From Streptomyces scabichelini (GTDB lineage: Bacteria > Actinomycetota > Actinomycetes > Streptomycetales > Streptomycetaceae), in NCBI RefSeq assembly GCF_011045015.1, contig NZ_JAAKZY010000051.1:1-53902 (forward strand): a stretch of DNA of 53,902 bases, given 5' to 3'. The translations under genes and the position numbers were made by a program. The notes under the pieces were generated by a model. It saw only the letters and a program-made list of their open reading frames with translations, ran no database searches and was not told the origin of the DNA. Position 1 is the first letter of the stretch; every line of letters starts with the position of its first letter. Below, one piece after another: positions 17,326-26,143 of this stretch.

Positions 17326-17842
17326 CGAGCGAGCGCGTGGAGGGTGCCCCGGCGTTTTCCGGCCCACGGTGTCCGGTGCCGACCGACCTGGGTGTGGCGG
17401 CCAGCACCGAAGCCGGAAGCGCCACGGCGCTCCTCGCGGCAGGGCTGACCCGCGGATCTCTCCCGCCCTTGCCCTGCCGTCCCACTCGCGGTCCGGGCCG
17501 TCCGAACATGACGCGCTCATAGAGCGATTGGCCGTGGGCTGCCGTTCCGGCACCCCGACCTCACCAGGGCGGGACCGGGGAGCCGGCGGCATCCAACCCG
17601 TAACGCAGCACATCCGTCCAGCCGGTATCGCCATGCCGGAGGCCATTTCCCGCCAACGAGCCAGTTCGGTCAGCGCGTTGACGTCGCCCTTCGCAGCGGC
17701 TTCGTGGGCCACTTTCTCGGCCCCTTTCGGCGTCACCGTCGTCCTCGCGCCACCGCAAGGCCGCAGCACCCGCCGCACCGGCCGCCCGAACCATTGTCAG
17801 GGCGCACGGCGCCCTGTTCGCCGACTGCTCGGCCCCGGGGGC
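17326..17842. other. Gene-poor stretch of 517 bases
   Basis: No intact gene is supported between the DUF6461 gene and the convergent reductase gene. Codon-like periodicity is visible only on the minus strand around 17561-17760, listed as a possible gene remnant. I see no terminator hairpin, insertion-sequence ends or target duplication. Confidence 0.6.
17561..17760 (-). pseudogene. Possible frameshifted remnant of a small gene
   Basis: On the minus strand one frame reads ARTTVTPKGAEKVAHEAAA and continues as KGDVNALTELARWREMASGM, a protein-like, charged helical sequence. It then degenerates near 17633. The neighbouring frame continues plausibly as DTGWTDVLRYGLDAAGSPVP up to a stop at 17561. 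The join looks like a small insertion, with GGC followed by ATGGC before GATACCGGC. No start codon with a ribosome binding site is seen. I do not recognise the family, and composition alone could create such a pattern, so this is a low-confidence call. Confidence 0.3.
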
Positions 17843-18466
17843 TCAGCCGGTAAATTCGTTAACGCCGAGGGCGAAGTTCCAGTGGCCAACCCCGTTGCCG
17901 GCGAGGCCCACCGTGACCACGCCCATTCCTTCCAGCCAGTGCGCCATTTTGAGGCCGCCGACGTCCAGCGGGCGCAGCCCGAGGCTCTCGATGAATGCCG
18001 CCACGCCCGCCTTGGCCTGCGCATTGTCGCCGGCGATGAAGACGTTGGGCCGGCCCTTTTCCAGGACATCACGGAAGATGGTGTTGAAGGCCTTCACCAC
18101 GCTGGCGCCGGCCGGGGCCACCTTGGCGACTTCCTGCGCGATCGAGGTCTCCTCGCTGTGGGCCAGTCCGTCGAACGTGGCGTTGAAGGGGTTGCTGATG
18201 TCGACGATGACCTTGCCCGCGAGGGCGTCTCCGTACTCGGTGACGACCGGAACGACACCGTCGTACAACAGGGCCGTGATGACGATGTCCCCGGCCGGGA
18301 CGGCGCCCCACTTGCCCGTCGTCGCGCCGCCGCCCAGAGTCTTGGCCAGGTCATCGGCCTTGGACTGATCGCGTCCCATGACCTCGACGGTGTTGCCGCC
18401 CGCCACCGCGAGCGTGCCGATGGTACGGGCCATGTTCCCCGTACCGATGAGGGTGATGCTGCCCAT
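17843..18466 (-). CDS. F420-dependent reductase-like NAD(P)-binding protein
   Basis: This 207-residue protein is of the NADPH:F420 oxidoreductase type. It has an N-terminal Rossmann motif (GSITLIGTGNMARTIGTLAV; GTGNMA at residues 8-13), KVIVDISNPFN near 106 and ASVVKAFNTIFRDVL near 140. The family transfers hydride between NADPH and coenzyme F420, or is simply dinucleotide-binding in distant members. The length is normal. The ATG at 18466 has GGAAGAGAG upstream. It lies 155 bases downstream of the SDR gene on the same strand, so both probably form one transcript controlled by the divergent LysR regulator. Confidence 0.85.
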   Translation of the reverse strand: MGSITLIGTGNMARTIGTLAVAGGNTVEVMGRDQSKADDLAKTLGGGATTGKWGAVPAGDIVITALLYDGVVPVVTEYGDALAGKVIVDISNPFNATFDGLAHSEETSIAQEVAKVAPAGASVVKAFNTIFRDVLEKGRPNVFIAGDNAQAKAGVAAFIESLGLRPLDVGGLKMAHWLEGMGVVTVGLAGNGVGHWNFALGVNEFTG

Positions 18467-18621
18467 GAGGTGTGCTCTCTTCCTGTTCTCGAGGTGTCGC
18501 TCTGTCTCGTTCGTGCCGGGTCAGGCGCAGGGCGTCGACCGCGACGTTTCTGGGCCAACTGCCGCGCCTTTCCCGGTACCTCCGGCTCGTCAGCACGCGC
18601 ATTCGGCGCCCGCGCAACACT

Positions 18622-19356
18622 TCAGATGGCGGTGGTGCCGCCGTCGGAGACCAGTTCCAGGCCGTTGACGTAACTGGAGTCGTCGGAGGCGAGGAACAGG
18701 GCGACGGTGGCGATTTCTTCGGGGCGGCCCATCTTTCCGCGGGGGATGAGGGACTCGAATGCGGCCTTGGTCGCCTCGTCGAACAGTTCTTCCTGCTTGG
18801 CGGTGGCGACCTGGCCGGGGGTCAGGACGTTGACCCGGATCTTGCGGTCACGCAGTTCGTTGAGCCAGACGCGGGCCCAGGCCTGCTGGACGGCTTTGCT
18901 TCCCGCGTAGAGGCTCCAGCCGGGGAAGGCGCCGAGGGAGGCGTTGGATCCGGTCATGAAGATCGAGCCGTTGTCGTTGATCAGCGGCAGTGCCTTCTGC
19001 ACGGTGAACAGGGTGCCGCGCGCGTTGAGCCAGAAGGCGCGGTGGAAGTGCTCCTCGGTGATCTCGCCGAGGACGGCGGCTTCGCCCATCCCGGCGCTGG
19101 CCCACAGCACGTCGATCGAGCCCTTTTCCCGCTTGACGGTGTCGTACAAACGGTCCAGGTCGTCCAGTTCGGCCGCATCACCCTGGACGGCGGTGACGTT
19201 GCGGCCGATCAGCTTGACGGCGTCGTTCAGTGCTTCCTGCCGCCGGGCCTGGATGAAGACGTGCGCTCCTTCCTCGACGAACAGTTTGGCGCCGGCCAGT
19301 GCCATGCCGGTGGATCCGCCGGTGATCACCGCTACCTTGCCATCGAGCTTTCCCAC
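18622..19356 (-). CDS. Short-chain dehydrogenase/reductase
   Basis: This classical SDR of about 244 residues catalyses NAD(P)-dependent oxidation or reduction of an unknown carbonyl or alcohol. The cofactor motif is TGGSTGMA near residue 13, where the last glycine of the usual TGxxxGxG is alanine. The catalytic Tyr and Lys are in YAGSK near residue 155, the supporting serine is in FMTGSNAS, and the C-terminal SYVNGLELVSDGGTTAI is standard. Two GTG codons compete as start. I use 19356 because GGAG lies five bases upstream; 19362 would add two residues. It is divergent from a LysR gene and followed by a nucleotide-binding reductase, so the three probably form a small redox-related unit. Confidence 0.9.
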   Translation of the reverse strand: MGKLDGKVAVITGGSTGMALAGAKLFVEEGAHVFIQARRQEALNDAVKLIGRNVTAVQGDAAELDDLDRLYDTVKREKGSIDVLWASAGMGEAAVLGEITEEHFHRAFWLNARGTLFTVQKALPLINDNGSIFMTGSNASLGAFPGWSLYAGSKAVQQAWARVWLNELRDRKIRVNVLTPGQVATAKQEELFDEATKAAFESLIPRGKMGRPEEIATVALFLASDDSSYVNGLELVSDGGTTAI

Positions 19357-19466
19357 GATCACTCCGTTGAATTGATGGGTATCGGAAACACTGTGCGCAT
19401 TCTGGGCCTGGGCCCTGCTGTCAAGTTCCGATGTCGAATTCTTTGTGCCGAATTCGCTTCGGCCCC

Positions 19467-19480
19467 AATAGGTACCTATT
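19467..19480. promoter_or_regulatory. Palindromic operator candidate in SDR/LysR gap
   Basis: AATAGGTACCTATT is a perfect 14-base palindrome in the 209-base divergent gap, about 111 bases upstream of the SDR start and 86 bases upstream of the LysR start. It is one of two candidate regulator sites in this gap. Thirty bases away, GAATTC occurs at 19436-19441 and again at 19450-19455, a further symmetrical element. Confidence 0.5.
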
Positions 19481-19526
19481 CAGGCTGCCATTGGCCTGAG
19501 TGGGTGTCCAAGACCTCTTTTAGCCG

Positions 19527-19551
19527 CGGTGATACCCTGAAGGCATCACCG
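19527..19551. promoter_or_regulatory. LysR-type T-N11-A operator
   Basis: CGGTGAT at 19527-19533 and ATCACCG at 19545-19551 form perfect 7-base arms exactly 11 bases apart. This gives the T-N11-A core bound by LysR-type regulators. It ends 14 bases before the LysR start codon, a position that fits negative autoregulation. Confidence 0.75.
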
Positions 19552-19565
19552 GACTGGGAGACGCC

Positions 19566-20477
19566 ATGGATCTGGACCTGCGCAAATTGCGTTACTTCGC
19601 CGCCGTGGCCGACCAGTTGCACTTCGGCCGCGCCGCCGAGGAGCTGCATATCGCGCAGCCGGTGCTCAGCCGGCAGATCCGCGCGCTCGAGCACGATCTC
19701 GGCGCCTCACTGTTCACCAGGGACCGCCACGGCGTAGCGCTGACAGACGCGGGCCGACAACTGCTGGCCGACGCCGGTCCGCTGCTCGCCTCCGCGCACG
19801 CGGTCCGCCGCCGGGTGTCCGTGGCCGCCCGTGGCAGCCGGCGGCTGATGGTCGGTTTCCGGGCCGGCATCCCGGTCATCCCGGCGGCGCGGGCGTTCGA
19901 GGCCCGGCACCCGGACGTGATCGTGGACGTGCAGCGGATCGAAGGGGACGACCAGGCCCCGATGCTGCTCGACGGCCGCATCGACGTCGGCTATGTGCGG
20001 CTGCCCATCGACGAGGCCGGCCTGCGCGTCACCCCGCTGTACACCGAGCCGCGGGTGGCGGTGCTGCCCGCCGGCCACCGGTTGGCCGGCAAGGATCAGG
20101 TCACCGAGGCCGACCTGGCCGGCGAACGGCTGGTCTGGCATGCCGACCCGGGCACGCAGCCCACCAGGCGCCCGCACCCCAACGCCGGGTACCTGGTGCG
20201 CGGGGTGGACGAGACGCTCGAGCATGTCGCGGCCGGCCGGGGCATCTCGTTCCTGGCCCGTTCGGCATCCGTGTTCTACGCACATCCGGACGTCGTCTAT
20301 GTGCCCATCCCGGATCTGGCGCCCGACCAGGTGTGCCTCGCGGCGGCGGCATCGCGCACCTCGCCGGTGGTCGATGACTTCTTCACCGCGGCTCAGGCGA
20401 CGGCCGAGATCACGGCAGAATGTGGGAACCATGAAATGTGGCAGCTTGGAAGCGATGCCGTTTCAAAACGCGGTTGA
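19566..20477 (+). CDS. LysR-family transcriptional regulator
   Basis: This 303-residue protein starts with a LysR winged helix-turn-helix (LRKLRYFAAVADQLHFGRAA, then QPVLSRQIRALEHDLGASLF). A linker leads to the substrate-binding domain from about residue 90, beginning RRLMVGFRAGIPVIPAARAF. The order and length are typical. The ATG at 19566 has GGGAG six bases upstream. It is divergent from the SDR and reductase genes, the classical arrangement for a LysR regulator and its targets, and a T-N11-A site lies just before its start. The last residues, beyond about 285, run past the usual end and may be a divergent tail. The effector is unknown. Confidence 0.92.
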   Translation: MDLDLRKLRYFAAVADQLHFGRAAEELHIAQPVLSRQIRALEHDLGASLFTRDRHGVALTDAGRQLLADAGPLLASAHAVRRRVSVAARGSRRLMVGFRAGIPVIPAARAFEARHPDVIVDVQRIEGDDQAPMLLDGRIDVGYVRLPIDEAGLRVTPLYTEPRVAVLPAGHRLAGKDQVTEADLAGERLVWHADPGTQPTRRPHPNAGYLVRGVDETLEHVAAGRGISFLARSASVFYAHPDVVYVPIPDLAPDQVCLAAAASRTSPVVDDFFTAAQATAEITAECGNHEMWQLGSDAVSKRG

Positions 20478-20690
20478 GCAGTCCGACTGACAACACCACG
20501 GCCAAAGAGGCACGCGGCCACAGCAATGGCGAAGGCATTGAGCCCGGGGCGGAGGCGATGTTGACGCACAGTGAGAATCGACATCGTCGCGCGGCCGCTT
20601 CCAGGATGACGAAAATCACGATCTCGTTGAAGTCGTCAAATCGCCCGTATCAGGATTCAACGCCTTTTCCGACCGTGGCCGCCGCCCGTG

Positions 20691-21674
20691 TCAGTCGTCC
20701 ACGGCCAGCTCTGCCGGCGTGGCGATGACGTCCACGAGGGCGTCGCCGCGCAGCGCGGTCAGTGCGAGCGGCTGCCCTATGGCGTCCTCGAGCATCAGCC
20801 GCTGCAGCGCCTGCGCGCTGGTCACCGGCTCGTCATGGGCGGTGAGCAGCAGGTCACCGGTCCGCAGCCCGGCGCGGGCGGCGGGCGAGGCGGGCACGAC
20901 CTCGACGATGCGCAGGCCGGTGCGCTGACCGGTCCGCGCCCGAAGCGGCGGCGGCAGTGGCGCGGGCGTGCCGGCGAGGCCGAGATAGGCGCGGCGGACC
21001 CGCCCGTCGGAGAGCAGGGCGGCGACGATCTGCCGGCTGGTGTCGTTCATCGGGATCGCGAGGCCGAGGCCGATCTCGGCGATGGCGGTGTTGATGCCGA
21101 CGACGCTGCCGTCGGCGGTGGCGAGCGCCCCGCCCGAGCTGCCGGGGTAGAGGGCGGCATCGGTCTGTACGACGTCGTCGATGATGCGGGTCGCGGTGCC
21201 GGTGCTGGCCGGCAGCGAACGGCCCAGGGCGCTGACCACGCCCGCGGTGACGCTGCCGGCCAGCCCGAGCGGGTTGCCGACCGCGACCACCAGCTGGCCG
21301 ACGCGCAGCGCGTTGGCCTCCCCGAGCCGGGCCGGGGGCGGGGTCGGTCCGTCGGCGCGGACCACCGCGAGGTCGGACAGCGGGTCGGCACCGATGACGT
21401 GGAAGGGGGTGGTCGTGCCGTCGGCGAAGGACGCCGTGCCGGCGTCGGAGTGCCCGACGACATGGGCGTTGGTGAGCAGGAAGCCGTCGTCGGTGAACAC
21501 CACCGCGGAGCCGGTACCCATCACGAATCGACCTCTGTAGCGCCGGTGCGCCACGTTCAGGGCCGCCACCTTCGGAGTGAGCTCGGCGGCGACCGAGACG
21601 ACGATCTGGGAGTACGAGTCGAGCGCGGCCTGCTCCTTGCCGGAGCGGTCGGGCTCGGAGACTGTCTCGGCCAC
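20691..21674 (-). CDS. HtrA-like trypsin protease with PDZ domain
   Basis: This 327-residue S1C protease has the catalytic triad in LLTNAHVVG (His near residue 71), SDLAVVRADG (Asp near 101) and YPGSSGGAL (Ser near 180). One PDZ domain follows from about residue 225, with GLRIVEVVPASPAARAGLRTGDLL as its core. Unlike most actinobacterial HtrA proteins it has neither a membrane anchor nor a signal peptide. It therefore looks cytoplasmic or is exported by an unusual route. The start is the GTG at 21674 with a GGAAGG site upstream. Its neighbours are stress-type regulators, but nothing shows that they act together. Confidence 0.88.
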   Translation of the reverse strand: MAETVSEPDRSGKEQAALDSYSQIVVSVAAELTPKVAALNVAHRRYRGRFVMGTGSAVVFTDDGFLLTNAHVVGHSDAGTASFADGTTTPFHVIGADPLSDLAVVRADGPTPPPARLGEANALRVGQLVVAVGNPLGLAGSVTAGVVSALGRSLPASTGTATRIIDDVVQTDAALYPGSSGGALATADGSVVGINTAIAEIGLGLAIPMNDTSRQIVAALLSDGRVRRAYLGLAGTPAPLPPPLRARTGQRTGLRIVEVVPASPAARAGLRTGDLLLTAHDEPVTSAQALQRLMLEDAIGQPLALTALRGDALVDVIATPAELAVDD

Positions 21675-21807
21675 GAGGTCGACCTTCCCGCTTGCCCAAA
21701 GCTTGGATTACATGCTTACACCCTTACACCGCCGAGGTGGACCGGACTTCGCTGTGGGCGGAGCCGTCGACGCCCGGTGGTGGGCCAGAACCTGCTCGGC
21801 GCGGGCT

Positions 21808-22809
21808 TCACCCGCCCGGAGAAGCGAACTCCCGCTGACGAACGCCCCGCCCGGGGCGCCGGAAGTACATGCGGACCACGGAGCCCCCGGGCCGGAGATC
21901 TTCGGTGACCAGGTCGCTCAGCTGCCGTACCACCCACATCCCGTGTCCGCCCGCGGCACGCAGGTCAGGCGGGAGATGCCCGGGGAACGGGGCAGACGCG
22001 GCGGCGGTGTTCACTCCCTCGTCGGCGACCTCGCAGATCACGTAGTGGGCGTCGCCGCGCAGTCGGACGATGCCGCGCCCGCCCCCGTACCGCACGGCGT
22101 TGATCACGGCCTCGTGCACCGCCGTCACCAGGTCGTACGTCCGCTGCTCGGACAACCCGAGGCCTCGGGCGTACATGGCGAGGGCGCGGCGGACGGCCAC
22201 GGACCGGCCGCGTACGAAGGGGATGTCGTCGTGGCCCTCGAGGACGCCGGAAGGCCGTGCCGCGTCACACTCGGCGTAGAAGTCGGCCGGGTCGGCGTAG
22301 CGTCCGCTGGGGACCGATTCCCGGGCGCCGAGGGCGAGTTCGGGGTGGGTGCGGGCTGCGGTGCGGACGATGTCGGTGGGAACGGTGCGGGTGTCGTAGG
22401 GGCAGAGGATCCAGTGGCCGGTGTCGGCGAAGGCGACGTTGACCAGCGACTCGTAGCGCATCCACTCGCGGGCCTCGAAGTCCGTACGGCCCGACCAGAC
22501 CGGTTCGCCGATGATGCGGACCCGGCGCGGGCCGCCCGACGGACCGGTCTCGTGCTCGGCGCAGTACGCGCTGTACCGGCCCAGGGTGCGGGAGGGATAC
22601 CCGTACCAGTCGTCGGCGTCGATGAACTCGACGTCGCGGGAGCGGGGGCCGAGCGCCTCGTCGAGAAGAGTGACGTTGCGGGAGGCGAGGACGGCGAGAA
22701 CGGCGTCGCCTGCGTCCAGGCCGTCGTGGGCGAAGGCGAGGGTTGCTTCCAGGAACTCGTCGTCGGAGCCGTAGCACAGCGCCCGGTGGACGAACTCGCT
22801 GCGTGTCAT
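21808..22809 (-). CDS. MEDS-domain sensor with HATPase anti-sigma kinase domain (RsbA-like)
   Basis: This 333-residue protein combines an N-terminal MEDS sensory domain (from FVHRALCYGSDDEFL to about residue 185) with a C-terminal GHKL ATPase domain like the RsbW/SpoIIAB serine kinases. The ATPase part shows the N-box, VTAVHEAVINAVRYGGG, near residue 240 and DEGVNTAAA as the G1 region. Such proteins are annotated as RsbA-family anti-sigma factor regulators. The ATG overlaps the stop of the MEDS-STAS gene by four bases (ATGA), so the two are translationally coupled. I infer a partner-switching pair in which this kinase phosphorylates a STAS domain or binds a sigma factor. No sigma gene is adjacent. 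Confidence 0.85.
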   Translation of the reverse strand: MTRSEFVHRALCYGSDDEFLEATLAFAHDGLDAGDAVLAVLASRNVTLLDEALGPRSRDVEFIDADDWYGYPSRTLGRYSAYCAEHETGPSGGPRRVRIIGEPVWSGRTDFEAREWMRYESLVNVAFADTGHWILCPYDTRTVPTDIVRTAARTHPELALGARESVPSGRYADPADFYAECDAARPSGVLEGHDDIPFVRGRSVAVRRALAMYARGLGLSEQRTYDLVTAVHEAVINAVRYGGGRGIVRLRGDAHYVICEVADEGVNTAAASAPFPGHLPPDLRAAGGHGMWVVRQLSDLVTEDLRPGGSVVRMYFRRPGRGVRQREFASPGG

Positions 22810-23711
22810 GGTCCCGCCCCTTCGCCGTCGTCGCTCTTTTCCACACGCAGACCTGGTACGCGGTCCCATCCCGTGACCCGCATCAGTCGCTGTACGTGCG
22901 GGGCGACGCCGTACAGCACAAGGGTGCCGCCGGACGCGGACAGGCCGAGAGCCGAGAAGACCAGCAGACGCAGCGCGCCGACATCGACGAAGCGCAGTTC
23001 GCGCAGGTCGAGCCGGGTGCGGAGGCCGTTCGCGTGGCGGGCCTGGGCGCGGGCCGTCTCGGCGTGCAGGGCGCGGGCCACGGCGGTGACGTTCGTGTCG
23101 TCGATCTCTCCGGCCAGGGCGAGACCGGGTGGGGCGAAGGTGCGGGTGATGGACAGCAGGTCGTCGTGCCAGACGAGGTCGGCGGCGACCCGGCCGTGGT
23201 GGAGCCCGTCGAGCGGGGCCAGTTCGTCCTCGTCGAAGACTCGGCGGTCGTACTGGCAGATGCCGAGGACCGGCAGGGACGCGAAGACGGGGTCGAGGAG
23301 GAGTTCGCTGTCGTGCAGCGTCTTCAGGCCCGTGCCCGCGTGACCGCGCAGGATCTCCATGCTGACGCGCAGCCCGAGGTAGCCGTCGCCGACCGCGCGG
23401 CGCGCCTCGCGGCGGATCACCTCGTCCAGATCCCACAGGCCCTCGGGAGTCGCGAGATGCGGGTCAACGGACAGCCGCCCGGCGGCGAGTTCCTTGTCGA
23501 CCGGGCAACCGTGCGCCTCCAGGAACGTGAGCGCGAGGTCCGCCGGGATCTCGGCCGGGGTCAGGACCAGACCACGGTGCCCGCTGGCCAGCCCGTCGAG
23601 GAGGAACGCGGTGAGTACGGTTTCCCGTTCGTCGTCCGTGTCGTAGCCGAGGAGCAGATGATCTCCGGGGCGCATCTGTCCGACTGCTCTGAGGGCGGGC
23701 TCGGATTCCAT
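22806..23711 (-). CDS. MEDS-domain protein with STAS domain
   Basis: This 301-residue protein starts with a MEDS domain (MRPGDHLLLGYDTDDERETV near residue 14) and ends with an anti-sigma-antagonist-like STAS domain from about residue 195 (LDLRELRFVDVGALRLLVFS). The usual phosphorylated Ser/Thr of STAS antagonists would fall at the FVDVGALR loop. Here that position reads Val-Gly, so phosphorylation by the classical mechanism looks doubtful. The ATG at 23711 follows a GGGAGG ribosome binding site. It is the first gene of a two-gene coupled operon with the MEDS-HATPase protein. I infer a stimulus-sensing partner-switching module. Confidence 0.82.
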   Translation of the reverse strand: MESEPALRAVGQMRPGDHLLLGYDTDDERETVLTAFLLDGLASGHRGLVLTPAEIPADLALTFLEAHGCPVDKELAAGRLSVDPHLATPEGLWDLDEVIRREARRAVGDGYLGLRVSMEILRGHAGTGLKTLHDSELLLDPVFASLPVLGICQYDRRVFDEDELAPLDGLHHGRVAADLVWHDDLLSITRTFAPPGLALAGEIDDTNVTAVARALHAETARAQARHANGLRTRLDLRELRFVDVGALRLLVFSALGLSASGGTLVLYGVAPHVQRLMRVTGWDRVPGLRVEKSDDGEGAGP

Positions 23712-23882
23712 CCCCGGACCTCCCAAGATCGCAGCTCGGCGTGCCGGGACGCTTCCACGCTACGCCCCGATCGTGCTCGGCGTGAGGGCGTCCGTCCGAT
23801 TCCCGGGGTCACCCGACCGGGGGTCAGACACACGCCCCCAGGGGAGTTAAGGTGACCGCCATCGGTCGGGTGAGGGGGAACG

Positions 23883-25952
23883 ATGGCGTCCTCAGTGCAC
23901 AACGGCAGGACCGGCAATCTGCCCGCCGAGGCCAACGCCTTCATCGGCCGCAAGTCCGAACTGGCTGAAATCTCCGGCCTGTTGAGCACCGCACGGCTCG
24001 TCACCCTCACCGGCCCCGGGGGCGTCGGCAAGTCACGGCTCGCCCTGCGGGCCGCGCATGCGGCGCGCGACGGGTTCCCGGGCGGGGTGTGGCTGGTGGA
24101 GCTCTCGGAGCTGAAGAACCCGGACCTGCTCACGAACGCCCTGGCCGAGGCGATCCGGCTGACCGAGCAGACACTGCGCCCCCTGCTGGACGCGGTCTGC
24201 GAGCATCTCACCGTGGGGCCGCTGCTGCTGGTCCTGGACACCTGCGAGCACGTACTGGACGAATGCGCGCGTGTGGTGCAGGAACTTCTGGCGAACGTAC
24301 CGGAGTTGCGGATTCTGGCCACCAGCCGGCAGTCGCTGGGCGTGCCGGGCGAGCATCTGCTGTCCGTGGCACCGTTGCCGCTCGGTGAACGCGACGACGC
24401 GGTGGCGCTGTTCGTGGCGCGGGCAACTGCCGCCGCGCCGTCGTTCGCGCTCACGGATGCCAACCGGGCGAACGTGGCCGCGGTCTGTGCCCGTCTCGAC
24501 GGCATCCCACTGGCCCTGGAGCTGGCCGCGGTACGGCTGCGCGGCTTTCCCCTCGACCGGCTCCTCGAGGGCCTGGACTCACGGTTCGACCTGCTGGTCT
24601 CGCGCGCCCGGCCGCGCCTCGCCCGGCATCAGACGCTGCGTACGGCGATCGGCTGGAGCCATGAGCTGTGCACTCCGCTGGAGCGGCTGCTGTGGGCCCG
24701 TCTTTCGGTGTTCGCAGGCGGCTGGGACGTGGAGGCGGCCGAATTCGTGTGCCACGGCGGCCCGTTGGAACCCGAGGAGATCCTGGCGCTGCTCGCCTCC
24801 CTCACCGAGAAGTCGATCGTGACCCGCGAGGGCGACGGCGTGGGTGGGCGCTATCGCATGCTCGACACCGTCCGCACCTTCGGTGCCGAGTGGCTCGAGG
24901 GCCTGGGCGAACAGGACGCCGTACGACGCCGTCACCGCGACTACTTCCGCTGGATCGCCCGCCAGGGCGAAGCCGAGTGGCTGGGCCCGGGGCAGCGGAT
25001 GTGGGCCGAGCGGCTGACCTCGGAACACGCCAATCTGCGGCTCGCCCTGGAGGAGTGCCTGGTGGCGCCGGGGCCCGGGACGGCGCTCGAACTCGCGGGC
25101 ACCCTCTGGTACTTCTGGTTCGCCTGCGGCTTCGCCGAGGAGGGGCGCGGCTATCTGGAGCGGGCGCTGCGGCGGGCGCACGACCCGGGTTCCGAGCACA
25201 CCCTCGCCATCTGGGCACACCGCCTGGTCACCATCGTCCCGGACGACCTGGACGCCGCGGAGTCCGTGAGCGCCGCGTACGTGTGGCTCGCCCAGGAACG
25301 CCGGCTGCCCGTCCCCGCCCTTCCGCTGACCGGCGCGAGTCTCGCCGTGCGGGGCGAGTCCGCGCGGTCCGCCGTGCTGTACGGCAGCGGCTCGACGGAG
25401 CCCGGGGGCGGGGGCGGAGCGGAGTTCTTCCAGCTCCTGACGCTCGCGTTGCAGGCGTATCTGCTGGCCGGCCAGGGCGCGTTCGAGCGCTGCGCGACGG
25501 TGGCCGAGCGGCTGCGTACGGACTGCGCGAAGCGCGGCGAACTGTGGATGCGGGCCTGGGGCGACTTCTTCGTCGCCCTCGCCGGCATCGGCCTGGGGCG
25601 CCCGGACGACGCGCTGCGCTCCGCGCGCGACGCGCTGGCCGCCAAGTGGCGCGTCCACGACCGCCTCGGCGCCGCGGCCGTCGCCGACCTCCTGGTCGCC
25701 GCGCAGGCCTCACGGGGCGAGCCCGAGGCCGCAGCCCAGCTCCTGGGCATCGGCACCCGCCTCTGGTACGCGGCCGGGCTCCCCCAGCTCGGCGACCACG
25801 AGACGACCGTCTTCCGCAGGGAGTACGCACGCCATCTGCGTGCGGCACTGGGCGACACCTCGTTCGCCGAAGCGGTGCGCACGGGCCACGAGTTGGGGCC
25901 CGAGGCGGCGATGCGGCTAGCACTGGGCGGCGTACCGGATGAGATGTCGTAA
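23883..25952 (+). CDS. STAND-type ATPase regulator without DNA-binding domain
   Basis: This 689-residue protein is an NB-ARC/STAND ATPase of the kind found in SARP and LuxR (LAL) regulators. It starts NLPAEANAFIGRKSELAEIS, with Walker A GPGGVGKSRLAL near residue 44 and the Walker B-like LLLVLDTCEHVLDE near 115. LATSRQSLGVPGEHL follows near 140. The arm domain is followed by TPR-like helices from about residue 370. The C-terminal LuxR helix-turn-helix and the N-terminal SARP domain found in relatives are both missing, so its output must go through another protein. The ATG at 23883 has a GAGGGGG site. It is divergent from the MEDS operon. Confidence 0.85.
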   Translation: MASSVHNGRTGNLPAEANAFIGRKSELAEISGLLSTARLVTLTGPGGVGKSRLALRAAHAARDGFPGGVWLVELSELKNPDLLTNALAEAIRLTEQTLRPLLDAVCEHLTVGPLLLVLDTCEHVLDECARVVQELLANVPELRILATSRQSLGVPGEHLLSVAPLPLGERDDAVALFVARATAAAPSFALTDANRANVAAVCARLDGIPLALELAAVRLRGFPLDRLLEGLDSRFDLLVSRARPRLARHQTLRTAIGWSHELCTPLERLLWARLSVFAGGWDVEAAEFVCHGGPLEPEEILALLASLTEKSIVTREGDGVGGRYRMLDTVRTFGAEWLEGLGEQDAVRRRHRDYFRWIARQGEAEWLGPGQRMWAERLTSEHANLRLALEECLVAPGPGTALELAGTLWYFWFACGFAEEGRGYLERALRRAHDPGSEHTLAIWAHRLVTIVPDDLDAAESVSAAYVWLAQERRLPVPALPLTGASLAVRGESARSAVLYGSGSTEPGGGGGAEFFQLLTLALQAYLLAGQGAFERCATVAERLRTDCAKRGELWMRAWGDFFVALAGIGLGRPDDALRSARDALAAKWRVHDRLGAAAVADLLVAAQASRGEPEAAAQLLGIGTRLWYAAGLPQLGDHETTVFRREYARHLRAALGDTSFAEAVRTGHELGPEAAMRLALGGVPDEMS

Positions 25953-26143
25953 GCCGGCGTACGTAGCGGGGTGGGACGGGCTGACGTATCGGGGCGGGTC
26001 CGATTCGAGAATGCGGTCCTGTGATCGCCACACGCGACTAATGTCATGGCATGCGCGCCGCACGTGGCTTAATGCCTATGTGCGGCGTTTCGTCCGAACG
26101 CGTCCTGGTAAGGCCTGCAAAGGCCTCAAAGAAAGGCATGCTC

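Noticed and set aside
20410..20619. A 69-codon minus-strand frame between the LysR and protease genes
   Set aside because: It overlaps the end of the LysR gene and has no ribosome binding site, domain or codon bias.
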